Shown: in pieces, positions 48,209 through 58,544 of the stretch
How the letters are laid out: each line of letters starts with the position of its first letter
Position numbering within the stretch: position 1 is the stretch's first letter
Source: Treponema sp.
Lineage (GTDB): Bacteria > Spirochaetota > Spirochaetia > Treponematales > Treponemataceae
Assembly: GCA_016293495.1 (NCBI GenBank)
Contig: JAEDED010000012.1
Span: 1-64,000 of the forward strand
Length of the DNA: 64,000 nucleotides
Reading direction: 5' to 3'
Made by a program: the position numbers and the translations under genes
The notes under the pieces: generated by a model
What the model was told of the DNA's origin: nothing
Databases searched by the model: none
The model's input: the letters and a program-made list of their open reading frames with translations, nothing else

Positions 48209-50716
48209 TTACATCTTAACGTAAGTTTTTCCGGAGCCGCCGTCTTCTGGTGGTGCAAATTTAAATTCCTGGATGCCGGGATAATTTGAAAGGTAATCAA
48301 TTACTGCCTGCTGGAGAGCGCCGGTTCCTTTGCCGTGAATGATTGAGAACTCGTGAAAGTTCTGCATTGCACAAAGGTCTAACTGTCGCTCGAGAAGCTT
48401 GAGGGCTTCTTCGACACGCATTCCAAGCAAGCGAAGTTCGAATACCGGATGGTTAGTCGGCATGCCAGAAAGGGCAGGTGCAAAATCAGAAAAGTTTGAC
48501 TTAACAGTTTCTGGTTCTGCTAAATCGATTGAGATGCTTGGTTTATATTCATCTTTTGGTTTTGCAACAGGTGTAAGATCTTTTTCTTTAACTGTCATTT
48601 TTAAAGTACCGAACTGAACTGACCACATTCCCTTGCGTTCTTCTTTAATCAAAGTACCGCGGTTTCTCGAAGTGCCGGCAAGTACGTCCATGCCCGGTTC
48701 GAAAACAATTTTCTGTACCAAAGCGTTTGATTGTGAAGTGCCGTTTTGATTTGTGCTTTGGCCCGGGGAATTTTTAAGATTCTGCTTCTGTTCTGCTTTG
48801 TCGAGATTTCTTTCTTCAGCTTCAAGAATCTGTGTATGGTTTTCAATTGATTCAGTGAGGTCGTTTATAAATTCCTTTACTGCAAGAGTTTTTTCTCTTG
48901 TAATTTCACCTTCTTTAATTTCGCGAACAAGATTTTCAAGACGCTTTCGGCTGTCCTTTAAGAAGGCAAGCTCTTTTTTGTTTTCTGCAATCTTAAGATC
49001 GTGTTCACGGCGCTTGAGGTTATGCTCGCGCCAAGAAGTTTTCTGTTCCTTTAAATTTATCTTTTCTTCTTTTTCTTTGAAGGACTGAATCAGAGCGTCA
49101 GCTTCTGCATGCTTTGCGTTCAAGCCTTTGATGAGATAAGAAATGTCTGCCTGTTCTGTCTGAATGTAGCTTTTTGCTTTTGCAATTGCTTCTTCGCTTA
49201 AGCCGTTTTTCTCTGCAATTTCAAGCGCATGACTTTCGCCTGGAACTCCCATGATAAGTCTGTAAGTTGGCGAAAGAGTATCAGAGTTAAACTCAACACT
49301 TGCGTTGATGCAGGATTCCTTTGTATAACCGTAATTTTTTAATACACCGTGATGTGTTGTAACAAGAACAAATGAACCGCGTTCGATAAGAATGTCGAGG
49401 GTTGCCATTGCAATTGCAGACCCTTCCTGAGGATCAGTTCCGCTTCCGAGTTCGTCGAGAAGAACAAGTGATCTGTCAGAAGCTTTGTTGATTGCTTCTG
49501 CAATGTTTTTCATATGACCGCTGAAGGTTGAAAGACTCTGGTCAAGGGACTGTTCGTCACCGATGTCGCAGTAAATGTCTTTGAACAATGGTAAGCGTGT
49601 TCCTTCAAGGGCAGGAACCGGAAAGCCTGTCTGGTTAAGAAGGCAGAAAAGGGCGAATGTTTTTAATGTAACTGTTTTACCGCCGGTATTAGGACCTGTG
49701 ATGATGAGGACATTTTTGTTTGCTGCAAATCTGATGTCGATTGGAACTGCCTTTGTGCCGAGAAGCGGGTGGCGGGCACCTAAAAGTAATGGGGCTTCTT
49801 TTGCCTTTGTGTCGTTCGGTCTTTCTTCACCGCAACTTAATGCGTAACAGCAGTTGTTTTCTGTTCCCCATTTTGCAGCAGCGCAGGTTGCATCGAGCAA
49901 AACCATTTTAGGAAGATTTTCCATAAAGGCTTCGCGGTAATCTGCAAGCTGAACTGTTGCCTGAAGTAAAATCTTTTTGATTTCTTCCTGCAGACGATAT
50001 TCTTCTTCTATTAAATCGTTGTTTCTTCTTACGACATCTTCTGGTTCGATGTAAACTGTGCGTCCTGTCTGCGATACTTCGTGAACGATGCCTTTGATTG
50101 CAGAACGCTGGCTTGATTTTACTGCGAGAACCTGACGGTTTGCCCTCAGTGCCGGTACGTTAGATTCAAGGGCGCCGGCGATTGAAGAATCGATTGTGTA
50201 TTTATGAATCAGAGATTCTATTTCAACCTTGATGGCCGCAATATTACGTTTAATGTCTCTGATTGTCGGTAATTCTTTTAGTTCGCCGTCAGGGTTAAGA
50301 ATGCCAAAAATGATTCTTGACGCGCCTGAAAGGTCGGGCATTTGTTCTATAACAGAAGGAAGTTTTTTTAAGTTTAATTCCTGCTGGTTGGCTTTGATGC
50401 TGTCGGTGATTTTTTTCTGGCTGATGCAGAAAAGTCCGAGTGCGTAAAGTTCGTCTAAGTCTAATGAGGCGCCGGCAGTTTTAAGAATTCCGAACAGCGG
50501 AGAAATTCCCGGCCACGAGGTTAAAGGTACTGCCTTTGTTGAATTGAAAAATGTTGCCCATTCACGGCTGAGATTTTTTAAATGTTCGTATTCACTGAAA
50601 TTAGTAAACGGTTCGCGGTCTAAGATTGCGGCTTTTCCGTCTTCACTTCTACAGTAGCCGGCGATTATTTCTTTAATGCGGTAATAATCTAATTCAGAAA
50701 GCGTTTTTTTATTCAT
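48209..50716 (-). CDS. mutS2: Endonuclease MutS2
   Basis: MutS2 acts on recombination intermediates and in ribosome rescue in other bacteria, not in mismatch repair. The 835-residue protein has the core clamp, an ATPase with Walker A ITGPNTGGKTVTLK and Walker B LVLLDELGSGTDPQEG, a long coiled coil (about 510-640), and a C-terminal Smr nuclease domain with FSIIHGKGTGALQQAV. The usual LDLRG of Smr is ELRLLG here. ATG 50716 has no Shine-Dalgarno and lies 10 nt after TATAAT (minus strand 50732-50727), so a very short leader is likely. Slightly longer than the usual 785. Confidence 0.95.
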   Translation of the reverse strand: MNKKTLSELDYYRIKEIIAGYCRSEDGKAAILDREPFTNFSEYEHLKNLSREWATFFNSTKAVPLTSWPGISPLFGILKTAGASLDLDELYALGLFCISQKKITDSIKANQQELNLKKLPSVIEQMPDLSGASRIIFGILNPDGELKELPTIRDIKRNIAAIKVEIESLIHKYTIDSSIAGALESNVPALRANRQVLAVKSSQRSAIKGIVHEVSQTGRTVYIEPEDVVRRNNDLIEEEYRLQEEIKKILLQATVQLADYREAFMENLPKMVLLDATCAAAKWGTENNCCYALSCGEERPNDTKAKEAPLLLGARHPLLGTKAVPIDIRFAANKNVLIITGPNTGGKTVTLKTFALFCLLNQTGFPVPALEGTRLPLFKDIYCDIGDEQSLDQSLSTFSGHMKNIAEAINKASDRSLVLLDELGSGTDPQEGSAIAMATLDILIERGSFVLVTTHHGVLKNYGYTKESCINASVEFNSDTLSPTYRLIMGVPGESHALEIAEKNGLSEEAIAKAKSYIQTEQADISYLIKGLNAKHAEADALIQSFKEKEEKINLKEQKTSWREHNLKRREHDLKIAENKKELAFLKDSRKRLENLVREIKEGEITREKTLAVKEFINDLTESIENHTQILEAEERNLDKAEQKQNLKNSPGQSTNQNGTSQSNALVQKIVFEPGMDVLAGTSRNRGTLIKEERKGMWSVQFGTLKMTVKEKDLTPVAKPKDEYKPSISIDLAEPETVKSNFSDFAPALSGMPTNHPVFELRLLGMRVEEALKLLERQLDLCAMQNFHEFSIIHGKGTGALQQAVIDYLSNYPGIQEFKFAPPEDGGSGKTYVKM

Positions 50717-50766
50717 AGAGCTTTTAATTATAGTAGAAAATGGAATTTTTATAAATACGCATTTTA

Positions 50767-50795
50767 TTGCCATATATTAAAAAAAGTATTATATT
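50767..50795 (+). promoter_or_regulatory. Promoter of the YiiX-like lipoprotein gene
   Basis: TTGCCA (50767-50772), a 17-nt spacer and TATATT (50790-50795). Transcription should start near 50802, leaving a 21-nt leader with only a weak GGAA. Confidence 0.5.
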
Positions 50796-50822
50796 TTTCC
50801 TGTCGGAATTAAGAATATCATT

Positions 50823-51740
50823 ATGAAAAAAATAGTCAGAGTCTTATCAGTAACATTTTCAATTTTTATTCTTTCAACTTTTACAGGCTGCCGTTCAACT
50901 CAGGTTGAAGATGCTGCAGTTTGTGAAGCTTCAAAAAATGTCATTCATGATTCAAAAGATAAGGTTTTCAAAATCTATGAATACTCAGAAGCAGAGGAAT
51001 TTCCTCTGGAAGGACGATACATTTTTATACGCCTTTACCAGCCTTATTATGACAATCCTTTCTGTGTTGAAAATTTTCTCAACAACTGCATTAAGTTTGT
51101 AGATGTTTCAACGGAATTTGCAAGCCATGCAGCAATTGGATTTTCCCTTGATGATAATTTTTACGGATTAACTTCAAGCAATAAAAATCATAATCTTGAA
51201 ATTGAAAGCTGTACTTATGCAGGAACAAATAAATACATGCGTAAATGTAATCCATACAAGTCAGTTGAAATTACTTATGCGCTCAAGGTTACTGACGAGG
51301 AATACGAAAACGTAAAAGCAATTGTTGAAGGTTATTACAACAATCCCGAAACAAAATATGACGTCAGCCTAAATATGAAAATTGCAGGCCGCAGCATGAA
51401 ACGAAAGTTCTTCTGGCCGCAGAAAGAAAAATCTTTTGCAGTACATAATGATGACAATCCGGACTCCACTTTTGAAATGAACAGATATAATTTTGTCTGC
51501 TCATCTTTCATCGCATATGTGCTTGCAAATTCAGTTCAGAGTATTCACGATTACTTTGTTGAAAACCAAATAGATTCAAATTATGTCGTTCCTTCTGATA
51601 TTCAATACTTTCCTGGTATGAAAAAACTGTTCAAAACAACCTGGGTTGACTATAATATAGGAGCAAAGAATACTGCAGAAATGTATGTAGCTTTTGCGCC
51701 ATATTATCATGAACAGTTATGCCAGGGGATAAATGAATAA
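50823..51740 (+). CDS. Lipoprotein with permuted NlpC/P60 (YiiX-like) fold
   Basis: The 305-residue protein has a lipoprotein signal ending TFTGC (Cys23). The mature part shows a His in ASHAAIGFS (near residue 99) and a Cys in FVCSSFIAYVLA (near 220). This His-before-Cys order is that of the permuted papain-like YiiX/YebB group. These may cleave peptidoglycan peptides or lipids; the substrate is unknown. It has its own promoter. Its last 8 nt overlap the AddB-like gene, suggesting cotranscription. Confidence 0.65.
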   Translation: MKKIVRVLSVTFSIFILSTFTGCRSTQVEDAAVCEASKNVIHDSKDKVFKIYEYSEAEEFPLEGRYIFIRLYQPYYDNPFCVENFLNNCIKFVDVSTEFASHAAIGFSLDDNFYGLTSSNKNHNLEIESCTYAGTNKYMRKCNPYKSVEITYALKVTDEEYENVKAIVEGYYNNPETKYDVSLNMKIAGRSMKRKFFWPQKEKSFAVHNDDNPDSTFEMNRYNFVCSSFIAYVLANSVQSIHDYFVENQIDSNYVVPSDIQYFPGMKKLFKTTWVDYNIGAKNTAEMYVAFAPYYHEQLCQGINE

Positions 51741-54528
51741 ACCAGACGACACTTTAATCAGAAATTGCATCAAAAATAACATTAAGAATTTAAACTCAGT
51801 TTTTGTTTTTCCGACACAGATTTGTGCATCGATGTGGGTTGATAAAGCGCTTGAGTTTTCAGGGAATCAATGTATTGCCCTTGAAAGATTTGTTGCCTGG
51901 GATGATTTTAAAGGTTCTTCAATCAGGAGCCAGCATCAGGATAAAAATTCGATTCCGGCAACTATGCGCGATATTTTTGCAGAAAATATTGTTCTTGCAA
52001 ATTCAAAGGCTCCGTTTCTAAAAAATATAATCGTCGAGAAATTTTCAAAGTCCGCTTCAGGCTTTGCGTCGTGGATTTCGAACGTGCTTCCGTCTCTTTC
52101 AATGTGGAAAAATAATTTTGAAAAAAGCGGTGCTGACGCAGATGACGAAGATAAAGATTTTCTTGAACTTTATAACCGCTATAAAAAATTTCTTGATGAC
52201 AATAATCTTTTTGATCCTGCCTGGGAAACTCCTCCGTTTAATTCAGACGGAAAAAAATATTTTATTTTCTTTCCAGAAATTTTAATGGATTACGCAGAAT
52301 ATAAAACTATTCTTGAATCTTCACCTGACATTGAACTGATTTCAATTCCGGAAGAAATGAAAGAAACTGTAAGTCCTTACGGTCATTTTTATTCCAATAC
52401 CAGAAACGAATTGAAGGACGTGTGCCATTACCTGTGGAAGATGCACGAAGAAAAAAATATTCCCTGGAATAAAATTGCTATTTCTGTTCCTGACCTTGAT
52501 ACTTACGGTCCGTATCTTGCACGCGATCTTGATATTTACGAAATTCCTCATGTACAGAAAAACGGAAAGCCGCTTTCTTCAAGTGGAATCGGTTCATTGT
52601 TCTCTCAGCTTCTGGGATGTTATTCCGAAAAATTTTCGTATGATTCATTAAAGACGCTTCTTCTCAATAAAGAACTTCCATGGGTAGAACCGGAAGTTAA
52701 TAACATGATGATTCAATTTGGCCGTGAAAACAACTGTATCTGCTCGTATGAATATAATGATAATCAGATTGATGTCTGGGAAGAATCCTTCAAATATCCT
52801 GTTGATTCGAAAAGCGTTGAACGTTTAATTCCTTTTTACAGAAAGCTTAAATCTGCTGTTACAAAAATTATTGAGTCAAAAACTTTTGAAGAAATAAGAA
52901 CAAATTATTTTTCCTTCAGAGAAAAGTTTTTTGATTTTACAAATGATAACTTTCCTGAAGAAAATGAAAAGATTTTAAGCCGTTGTGTTTCTGAACTTGG
53001 AACTCTTATTGATCTTGAATCTGATTTTAAGCAAACAGGAATTTTCGAAATCGGTTCTCCATATTCTTTTTTCTGCAGTTATCTTGATGGAAAAATGTAT
53101 GTTCCGCAGAATGCTTCGAATGGAGTGCAGGTGCTTCCTTACAGAACTGCAGGTTGTGCGCCGTTTGATGTACATGTAATTGTTGACGCAAGCCAGAGCG
53201 GTATTTCTGTCGTTTACAAGCAGCTTTCGTTCCTTCGTGATGATAAGAGAAGACGTCTTGGTTTTACCGATGATTCAAATATTACCCAGAACTTTATTCT
53301 GCTTTATGCAATGAACAGCCAGCAGGAGGTTCTTTTTAATTGCAGTGAAAAAACCATTGAAGGCTATTCATTTACAAACAGTTATCTTACTCAGCTCGAT
53401 CATCGTCCCGGAAAAAATAAAAATACGGATGACTTTGCTGTTAATGATTCTTATGTCTGTGAACGTGATTCATATCTGAATAATTCAAAGGAAAATTTTC
53501 CTTTGAAACTTTATAGAGCTGAAAAAGCAGGTTTTGAAAAATGGCTTTTGATGTCAAACAAAGACGGTACGATGTCTGAAAATTCCCTTGAGTTAATTTC
53601 TGAAAAAGTGAGAAAACGTTTTGTTTCTGATGGAAAAGTTAAAGTTTCTGTAACAGATATGAAGAGTTTTTACGGCTGTCCTCGTTCGTTCCTTTTTAAG
53701 AAAGTTTATAAACTTGAGCAGAGTGACAGCGCCGCAACTCTTGTTAATCAGTACGCTATCGGTAATGTAAATCATCTTATTTTGGAATTATTCTTCAAAG
53801 AATTGAGAACGAGGAATATGGCTCTTGAATACGATGAAGCAACTGCTTCAATTCCTGAACTTCATAAAAAAATTCTCGTAGAAAGTGTTTATAACGGAAT
53901 CCTTCAGAGTGAATACAGTCATCTTTCAAAGCAGCTGTTCCTTACGACAAGAACGGCTATTGAAACTTCAATTATTGATTCTGTAACAGTGCTGTCTCAA
54001 AACTTTAACGGCTACAAAGTATTCCAGGTTGAAGAAACATATGAGCTTCATAACGAAGAGAAAAAATATTTCTTTAAATCAAAAGTTGACTGTCTTCTTT
54101 CTTCTCCTGATGGTGAACTTGCCTTGATTGACTTTAAGACAACAGAAAATTCTGTACCGAAAAATCTGTACTGGGACGGAGAAGAAAGCGTTCCTGATTT
54201 TCAGCTTCCTGTCTATAAATATGTTCTTGAAAATCAGGATAAGCCGCTTAAAATTGATGCCTGCTGTTTCTATTCAATCCGTGAATGTGGACTTAAAATT
54301 GCATATTCAAAAATTGAAAATATTCAGCCAACGAGAAAATCTGATTTTAATGAAAAATTTGAAATGACAACAGGCAGATGTCTTTCTCTTGCAGAAGATT
54401 ATGCAGAATATGTACTGAATATGGATTTTTCACCTTCAATTATTAATCTTGATCCGTCAGACTGTACTTCGTGCGAATTTAAAAGTGTTTGTCGAAGGAC
54501 TTTTGCAGTAAGTCCATGCAGAGATTAG
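51733..54528 (+). CDS. AddB-like PD-(D/E)XK nuclease, helicase-fold partner
   Basis: The 931-residue protein has a degenerate UvrD-like N-terminal part without a clear Walker A, and a C-terminal RecB-type nuclease. GNVNHLILELFF, SKVDCLLSSPDGELALIDFKT and DFQLPVYKYVL give the His, Asp, Asp-Lys and Gln-Tyr nuclease residues. Four cysteines, C649 in YGCPRSF and C911, C914 and C920 (CxxCx5C) at the C terminus, would bind an iron-sulfur cluster as in AddB. With the next gene it forms an AddAB-like double-strand-break repair complex. It overlaps the lipoprotein gene by 8 nt. Confidence 0.82.
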   Translation: MNKPDDTLIRNCIKNNIKNLNSVFVFPTQICASMWVDKALEFSGNQCIALERFVAWDDFKGSSIRSQHQDKNSIPATMRDIFAENIVLANSKAPFLKNIIVEKFSKSASGFASWISNVLPSLSMWKNNFEKSGADADDEDKDFLELYNRYKKFLDDNNLFDPAWETPPFNSDGKKYFIFFPEILMDYAEYKTILESSPDIELISIPEEMKETVSPYGHFYSNTRNELKDVCHYLWKMHEEKNIPWNKIAISVPDLDTYGPYLARDLDIYEIPHVQKNGKPLSSSGIGSLFSQLLGCYSEKFSYDSLKTLLLNKELPWVEPEVNNMMIQFGRENNCICSYEYNDNQIDVWEESFKYPVDSKSVERLIPFYRKLKSAVTKIIESKTFEEIRTNYFSFREKFFDFTNDNFPEENEKILSRCVSELGTLIDLESDFKQTGIFEIGSPYSFFCSYLDGKMYVPQNASNGVQVLPYRTAGCAPFDVHVIVDASQSGISVVYKQLSFLRDDKRRRLGFTDDSNITQNFILLYAMNSQQEVLFNCSEKTIEGYSFTNSYLTQLDHRPGKNKNTDDFAVNDSYVCERDSYLNNSKENFPLKLYRAEKAGFEKWLLMSNKDGTMSENSLELISEKVRKRFVSDGKVKVSVTDMKSFYGCPRSFLFKKVYKLEQSDSAATLVNQYAIGNVNHLILELFFKELRTRNMALEYDEATASIPELHKKILVESVYNGILQSEYSHLSKQLFLTTRTAIETSIIDSVTVLSQNFNGYKVFQVEETYELHNEEKKYFFKSKVDCLLSSPDGELALIDFKTTENSVPKNLYWDGEESVPDFQLPVYKYVLENQDKPLKIDACCFYSIRECGLKIAYSKIENIQPTRKSDFNEKFEMTTGRCLSLAEDYAEYVLNMDFSPSIINLDPSDCTSCEFKSVCRRTFAVSPCRD

Positions 54529-54542
54529 GTGAGGTTTGTAGT

Positions 54543-57500
54543 ATGAGTAAGCTTGAAAATAAAGAAGAAAAAAAAGAAGAACTTGATAGTGCACAGCAGG
54601 GTGCTGTTGATATCAGAATAAATGCTGTTGTAAGTGCCGGTGCCGGTTCTGGAAAAACAAAGGTATTGTCAAAACGATTTACCGACATTTTGCTCAAGGA
54701 TAAAACCTGCAAGGTTGAGCAGATTCTTACACTTACGTTTACCAAAAAAGCAACAGTAGAAATGACAGGTCGCATTTACGGAGAACTTTCTAAAACCTGT
54801 CCTGACAAAGCAAAAGATTTCTATAAAGCAAATATTAAGACACTCGACAGTTACTGTTCAATGGTTGCCAGACAGGGCTCTCGTTTTTACGGAATCAGTC
54901 CTGACTTTACGATTGATGATGAACTTATAAAAAGAAAGATTAACGCACTTGCTTTGCCTTTTATTCTCAAGAACAGAGATAATGCGGCAATTAAGGCACT
55001 TGTTGCGACAAAAGATTTTGCAGAAATTGCATCTCAGCTTTTTGTAAATACAATCTTTGAAGCTTCAAGTGTTGCAGAAAAAATTGATTTTGCTTCAACT
55101 CTCGAGAAACAGTACAAACTTGTTTCGGAGGAATGGATTAATACCTGTGAAGCTCTTGAAGATAAGCTTTCGATGGTTCGAAACGGACTTGCTGCTTATG
55201 AAGGAAATAAAAGTAAATACATTTCGGCAATGGAAGAAGTTCTTGCCACAGAACATGAAGAAATTCCTGTGATTGATTTTTTAAATCCTGATACAGAACA
55301 GAAAAGAAAATACATTGAATTTTATAAATCAGTTGCACAGGTCAGCCAGAAGGGAACCAATTCAAAATCTGATTGCGTAAAAATTCCTCACAATGAAATA
55401 AAAGTCGAACTTGAAAAGCTTCTTGCTCTCGAGAATTATATTTATGGCTCAAAAATTGTAAAGGAACTTGTTCCGCTTCTTGAAGAATTTCAGCAGGTAG
55501 TAAATGAAACTAAACGCAGCACAGGAATCCTTACATATAAAGATGTTTCTTCTTTAGCAATCCGCATTCTTATTGATCATCCTGAAATCAGAAATCTTGA
55601 GAAAGAAAAATACCGCTACATCATGATTGATGAATTTCAGGATAACAATTCAATGCAGCGTGATCTTCTTTTTCTTCTTGCAGAAAAAAAAGACAGGGTA
55701 GAAAAATCAGTTCCATCGGTTAATGAACTTGAAAAAGAAAAACTGTTTTTTGTTGGAGATGAAAAACAGAGTATCTATAAATTCCGTGGTGCTGATGTAA
55801 GCGTATTCCGTGGGCTAGCAAAAGATTTCGAAGAAGGAAACCGTGAACTTAAAACAAATTACCGTTCAAATCCTTCATTGATTGCCGCATTCAACAGTAT
55901 TTTCGGCGGAACAAAATTCCCACCGGAGAATAATGATGATGAACTTTCTCCATGCGTGTTCTATACTGAAAAAGATGCAGAAGAAAAAACTGCTCTTAAA
56001 GATAAAGTTCCTGATTATGAAGCAGTTTATCATAACGTAGAAATTCCTGAGTTCAAACTTGAAGAACTTACTAAAAAAAATAAAAAAGATTTTTTCAGAC
56101 AGCGTGTTCATTTTGCAGTTTACAATTCTGATGAAGAAGCTAAGCCTGAAAATTTTAATCCTGATCAGAGTGAGTGCTACTGGGTTGTAGGTAAAATAAA
56201 ACAGCTTATGGCAGAAAAAGGATATAAGCCTTCGCAGATGGCAATCCTTTTTAAGACTTATTCACAGCTTCCTGTTTATGAAAAAATTCTTCTTAACGAA
56301 GGAATTCCTTATGTAACAGAAACTGTAAAAGGATTTTTTGCTGATGGTCCTGTAAATGACATTATGTCTCTTCTTCGCCTTCAGGCTTATCCTTGTGATA
56401 ATCTTTCATATGCGAATATTCTCCGTTCGCCTTTTGTTAATCTAACTGATTCAGAAATGAAGGCTGTGATTGCTTTGTACACTGATCAGAAAAATCTTTT
56501 TGATATTAATCCTGAAAATGTTCTTTCTCAGGAAAGTCTTAAACGCTACAACACTTGTAAGGCTATAAATGACTCTTTGAAGATAAAGGTTAAAACAGAA
56601 AGTCTTGCAGAAATAATTTCGTATCTCTGGTATGAAACAGGATACAGATACGAAACTGTCTGGAACCAGACTGTGTTCATGTATGCTTCTTCATACGATA
56701 GACTTTTTGAACTTGCCCGTCAGGCTGATCTTGACGAAGTCGGGCTTTCTGAATTTGTTGATTCAATTGACGACTATCAGTCTGAAAGCGAAAAGCTTGA
56801 CGGAATGGAAATTCCTCTTGAGTCATCAGAGGGCGTTCATATGATGTCGATTCACAAAAGTAAAGGTCTTGAATTTCCTGTTGTATTTGTTTGTGGTACC
56901 GGACATCCTGGAAAGCGAGATTCCAATTCCAGCATTTCTTATTATTCAAAGGAATTTGGAATTACAATCAATACTCCTCCAAGCCCTCTTGCAAACGGAA
57001 AATCAAATTTCTTTTACGAAATGCAGAAGGAACTTGCACTTGATATGACATGTGCAGAACTTCGCCGCGTTGCATATGTTGCTTTAACCCGTGCAGAAGA
57101 TGAAGTTTACATCACTGGTTCATATAAGTTCTCGAACTTTGAAAAAAATGATTTTACTCCAGACGGTAACAAACGCGCCGAAAGTATTCTCGAAGTTCTC
57201 CTGCCTTCAATTAATCAGTTTAAGGCTGCGGATGAAATGCCTGCCGCTGAAGGTAAGCCGACACCTGAAGGTAAAACAAACACTGAAGGTAAGCCGACAC
57301 TTGAAGGTAAAACAAACACTGATACTAAGCCGACCTACAGGTTTGACGATAGGCGACAGGATGAATGTCCTTTCACATTTGAAGTAATTCCTCCAAAAGC
57401 AAAAGCCGACACTGATTCTCAATTCGTAAAAAGATCAGAAATTGTTTCTAAACTTTCAGAGGAATATGAAAAAGCAGAAGTGATAGTAAAATCAGAACCG

Positions 57501-58163
57501 GAATCGATTTATGTAAGCCCAAGTCATCTTCATTCAGAAGATGAAGAAACTGCTTCTTACAAAACAAGTGGTATTAATGTCGATAAGAAAATCCCGTTCT
57601 ATGAAATTGACGAGCTTGTAAAATCATCAATTCCGAAAACTGGTTTTGAACCTGAATTTACTTATGCAAATTTCGGTACTATTGCGCATGCCAATATGGA
57701 ATGTGCTTTAAAAAAAGAACCGCCTGCTGTTCTTAACAGGGAACTGACCGGACTTCGCGGGGATGAGAAAAAACTTCAGAAGGTTGAAGAAATCTGTAAG
57801 GCAATGCAGGCTGCATTCCTTGAATCAGAAACTGGAAAAGCCGCAATGGCTTCGATTGACGCAGGAAAATTCTACCGTTGTGAATATTCGTTTAAGAGTC
57901 TTGTTAATTCAAAAATCGTGAACGGTCAGATTGACCTTTTATTCGAAAACGCTGATGGGTCAGGCTATACGATTGTCGATTATAAAACTAACCGTCAGAT
58001 TGACCCGAAGATTTATCACGGCCAGCTTTCGTGTTACCGCGATGCAATTGCAAAAATGTTGGGGGTAGAAGAAAAAGAAATCAAATGTGTTCTTTACTAT
58101 CTTCGTTACGGTAAAGCAGAAGACATTACCGCCGATTGTAATTTTTCAAAAATCGGTTTGTAG
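54543..58163 (+). CDS. AddA-like UvrD helicase-nuclease
   Basis: The 1206-residue protein is a superfamily 1A helicase fused to a RecB-type nuclease. Helicase motifs: AGAGSGKT (about 32-39), LTFTKKATVEM, IMIDEFQDNNSMQR, FFVGDEKQSIYKFRGAD, LKTNYRS, MMSIHKSKGLEFPVVF and VAYVALTRAEDEVYI. The nuclease has GTIAHANME, NGQIDLLFE, TIVDYKTNR and QLSCYRDAI. A low-complexity linker (about 900-930) carries a 12-residue tandem repeat. ATG 54543 follows GAGG by 8 nt; an earlier in-frame ATG lies inside the AddB-like gene. It ends DNA at breaks for RecA loading. Confidence 0.9.
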   Translation: MSKLENKEEKKEELDSAQQGAVDIRINAVVSAGAGSGKTKVLSKRFTDILLKDKTCKVEQILTLTFTKKATVEMTGRIYGELSKTCPDKAKDFYKANIKTLDSYCSMVARQGSRFYGISPDFTIDDELIKRKINALALPFILKNRDNAAIKALVATKDFAEIASQLFVNTIFEASSVAEKIDFASTLEKQYKLVSEEWINTCEALEDKLSMVRNGLAAYEGNKSKYISAMEEVLATEHEEIPVIDFLNPDTEQKRKYIEFYKSVAQVSQKGTNSKSDCVKIPHNEIKVELEKLLALENYIYGSKIVKELVPLLEEFQQVVNETKRSTGILTYKDVSSLAIRILIDHPEIRNLEKEKYRYIMIDEFQDNNSMQRDLLFLLAEKKDRVEKSVPSVNELEKEKLFFVGDEKQSIYKFRGADVSVFRGLAKDFEEGNRELKTNYRSNPSLIAAFNSIFGGTKFPPENNDDELSPCVFYTEKDAEEKTALKDKVPDYEAVYHNVEIPEFKLEELTKKNKKDFFRQRVHFAVYNSDEEAKPENFNPDQSECYWVVGKIKQLMAEKGYKPSQMAILFKTYSQLPVYEKILLNEGIPYVTETVKGFFADGPVNDIMSLLRLQAYPCDNLSYANILRSPFVNLTDSEMKAVIALYTDQKNLFDINPENVLSQESLKRYNTCKAINDSLKIKVKTESLAEIISYLWYETGYRYETVWNQTVFMYASSYDRLFELARQADLDEVGLSEFVDSIDDYQSESEKLDGMEIPLESSEGVHMMSIHKSKGLEFPVVFVCGTGHPGKRDSNSSISYYSKEFGITINTPPSPLANGKSNFFYEMQKELALDMTCAELRRVAYVALTRAEDEVYITGSYKFSNFEKNDFTPDGNKRAESILEVLLPSINQFKAADEMPAAEGKPTPEGKTNTEGKPTLEGKTNTDTKPTYRFDDRRQDECPFTFEVIPPKAKADTDSQFVKRSEIVSKLSEEYEKAEVIVKSEPESIYVSPSHLHSEDEETASYKTSGINVDKKIPFYEIDELVKSSIPKTGFEPEFTYANFGTIAHANMECALKKEPPAVLNRELTGLRGDEKKLQKVEEICKAMQAAFLESETGKAAMASIDAGKFYRCEYSFKSLVNSKIVNGQIDLLFENADGSGYTIVDYKTNRQIDPKIYHGQLSCYRDAIAKMLGVEEKEIKCVLYYLRYGKAEDITADCNFSKIGL
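57249..57335 (+). repeat. 36-bp in-frame tandem repeat in the AddA-like gene
   Basis: Two 36-bp units (57249-57284 and 57285-57320, one base difference) and a partial third encode EGKPTxEGKTNT. It lies in the linker between helicase and nuclease domains. Copy number could vary between strains by slippage without breaking the frame. Confidence 0.85.
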
Positions 58164-58164
58164 C

Positions 58165-58223
58165 AAAAAAAAGAACGATGTTTTGAATTGTTAAGTTCAC
58201 TTCAAAACATCGTTCTTTTTTTT
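58165..58223. terminator. Bidirectional terminator between the AddA-like and ACT genes
   Basis: A perfect 23-bp stem (58165-58187 with 58201-58223) with a 13-nt loop, A-run on the left and T-run on the right. It serves both converging genes. Confidence 0.92.
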
Positions 58224-58237
58224 ACTCAGTTGAAATA

Positions 58238-58507
58238 TTATACACGGTGCATTGCACTGAATACTTTTTCACTCATGATGTTGATTTCAACACCCATGTC
58301 TGTACCAGTTTTATTCATATGATCTCTAAGCTGATCGATTGTGATGTCTGATGATTCAAGACTAACCATCATCATCATTACGAAATTCCCTGAAAGAATT
58401 GTCTGTGTAATATCTACAACGTTAATAGAGTGTTCTGCAAGGAATGCAGTCACTTTTGCAATAATACCAACTTTATCTGATCCAACAACAGTAATAATAG
58501 CGTTCAT
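58238..58507 (-). CDS. ACT-domain protein (UPF0237)
   Basis: The 89-residue protein is a single ACT domain: AIITVVGSDKVGIIAKVTAF, INVVDITQTILSG, and MMMMVSLESSDITIDQL. Stand-alone UPF0237 proteins bind an amino acid or similar ligand and may act as regulators. The ATG has no Shine-Dalgarno and lies 8 nt after a -10 TAAAAT on the minus strand. Its promoter is back to back with that of the rhomboid gene. Confidence 0.93.
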   Translation of the reverse strand: MNAIITVVGSDKVGIIAKVTAFLAEHSINVVDITQTILSGNFVMMMMVSLESSDITIDQLRDHMNKTGTDMGVEINIMSEKVFSAMHRV

Positions 58508-58515
58508 AATAACTA

Positions 58516-58544
58516 ATTTTAGTATATTTCAAAAATACTTGCAA
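58516..58544 (-). promoter_or_regulatory. ACT-gene promoter sharing its -35 with the rhomboid promoter
   Basis: Minus strand: TTGCAA (58544-58539), 17-nt spacer, TAAAAT (58521-58516), then 8 nt to the ATG. The -35 is a palindrome and is also the -35 of the opposite promoter. Confidence 0.75.
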
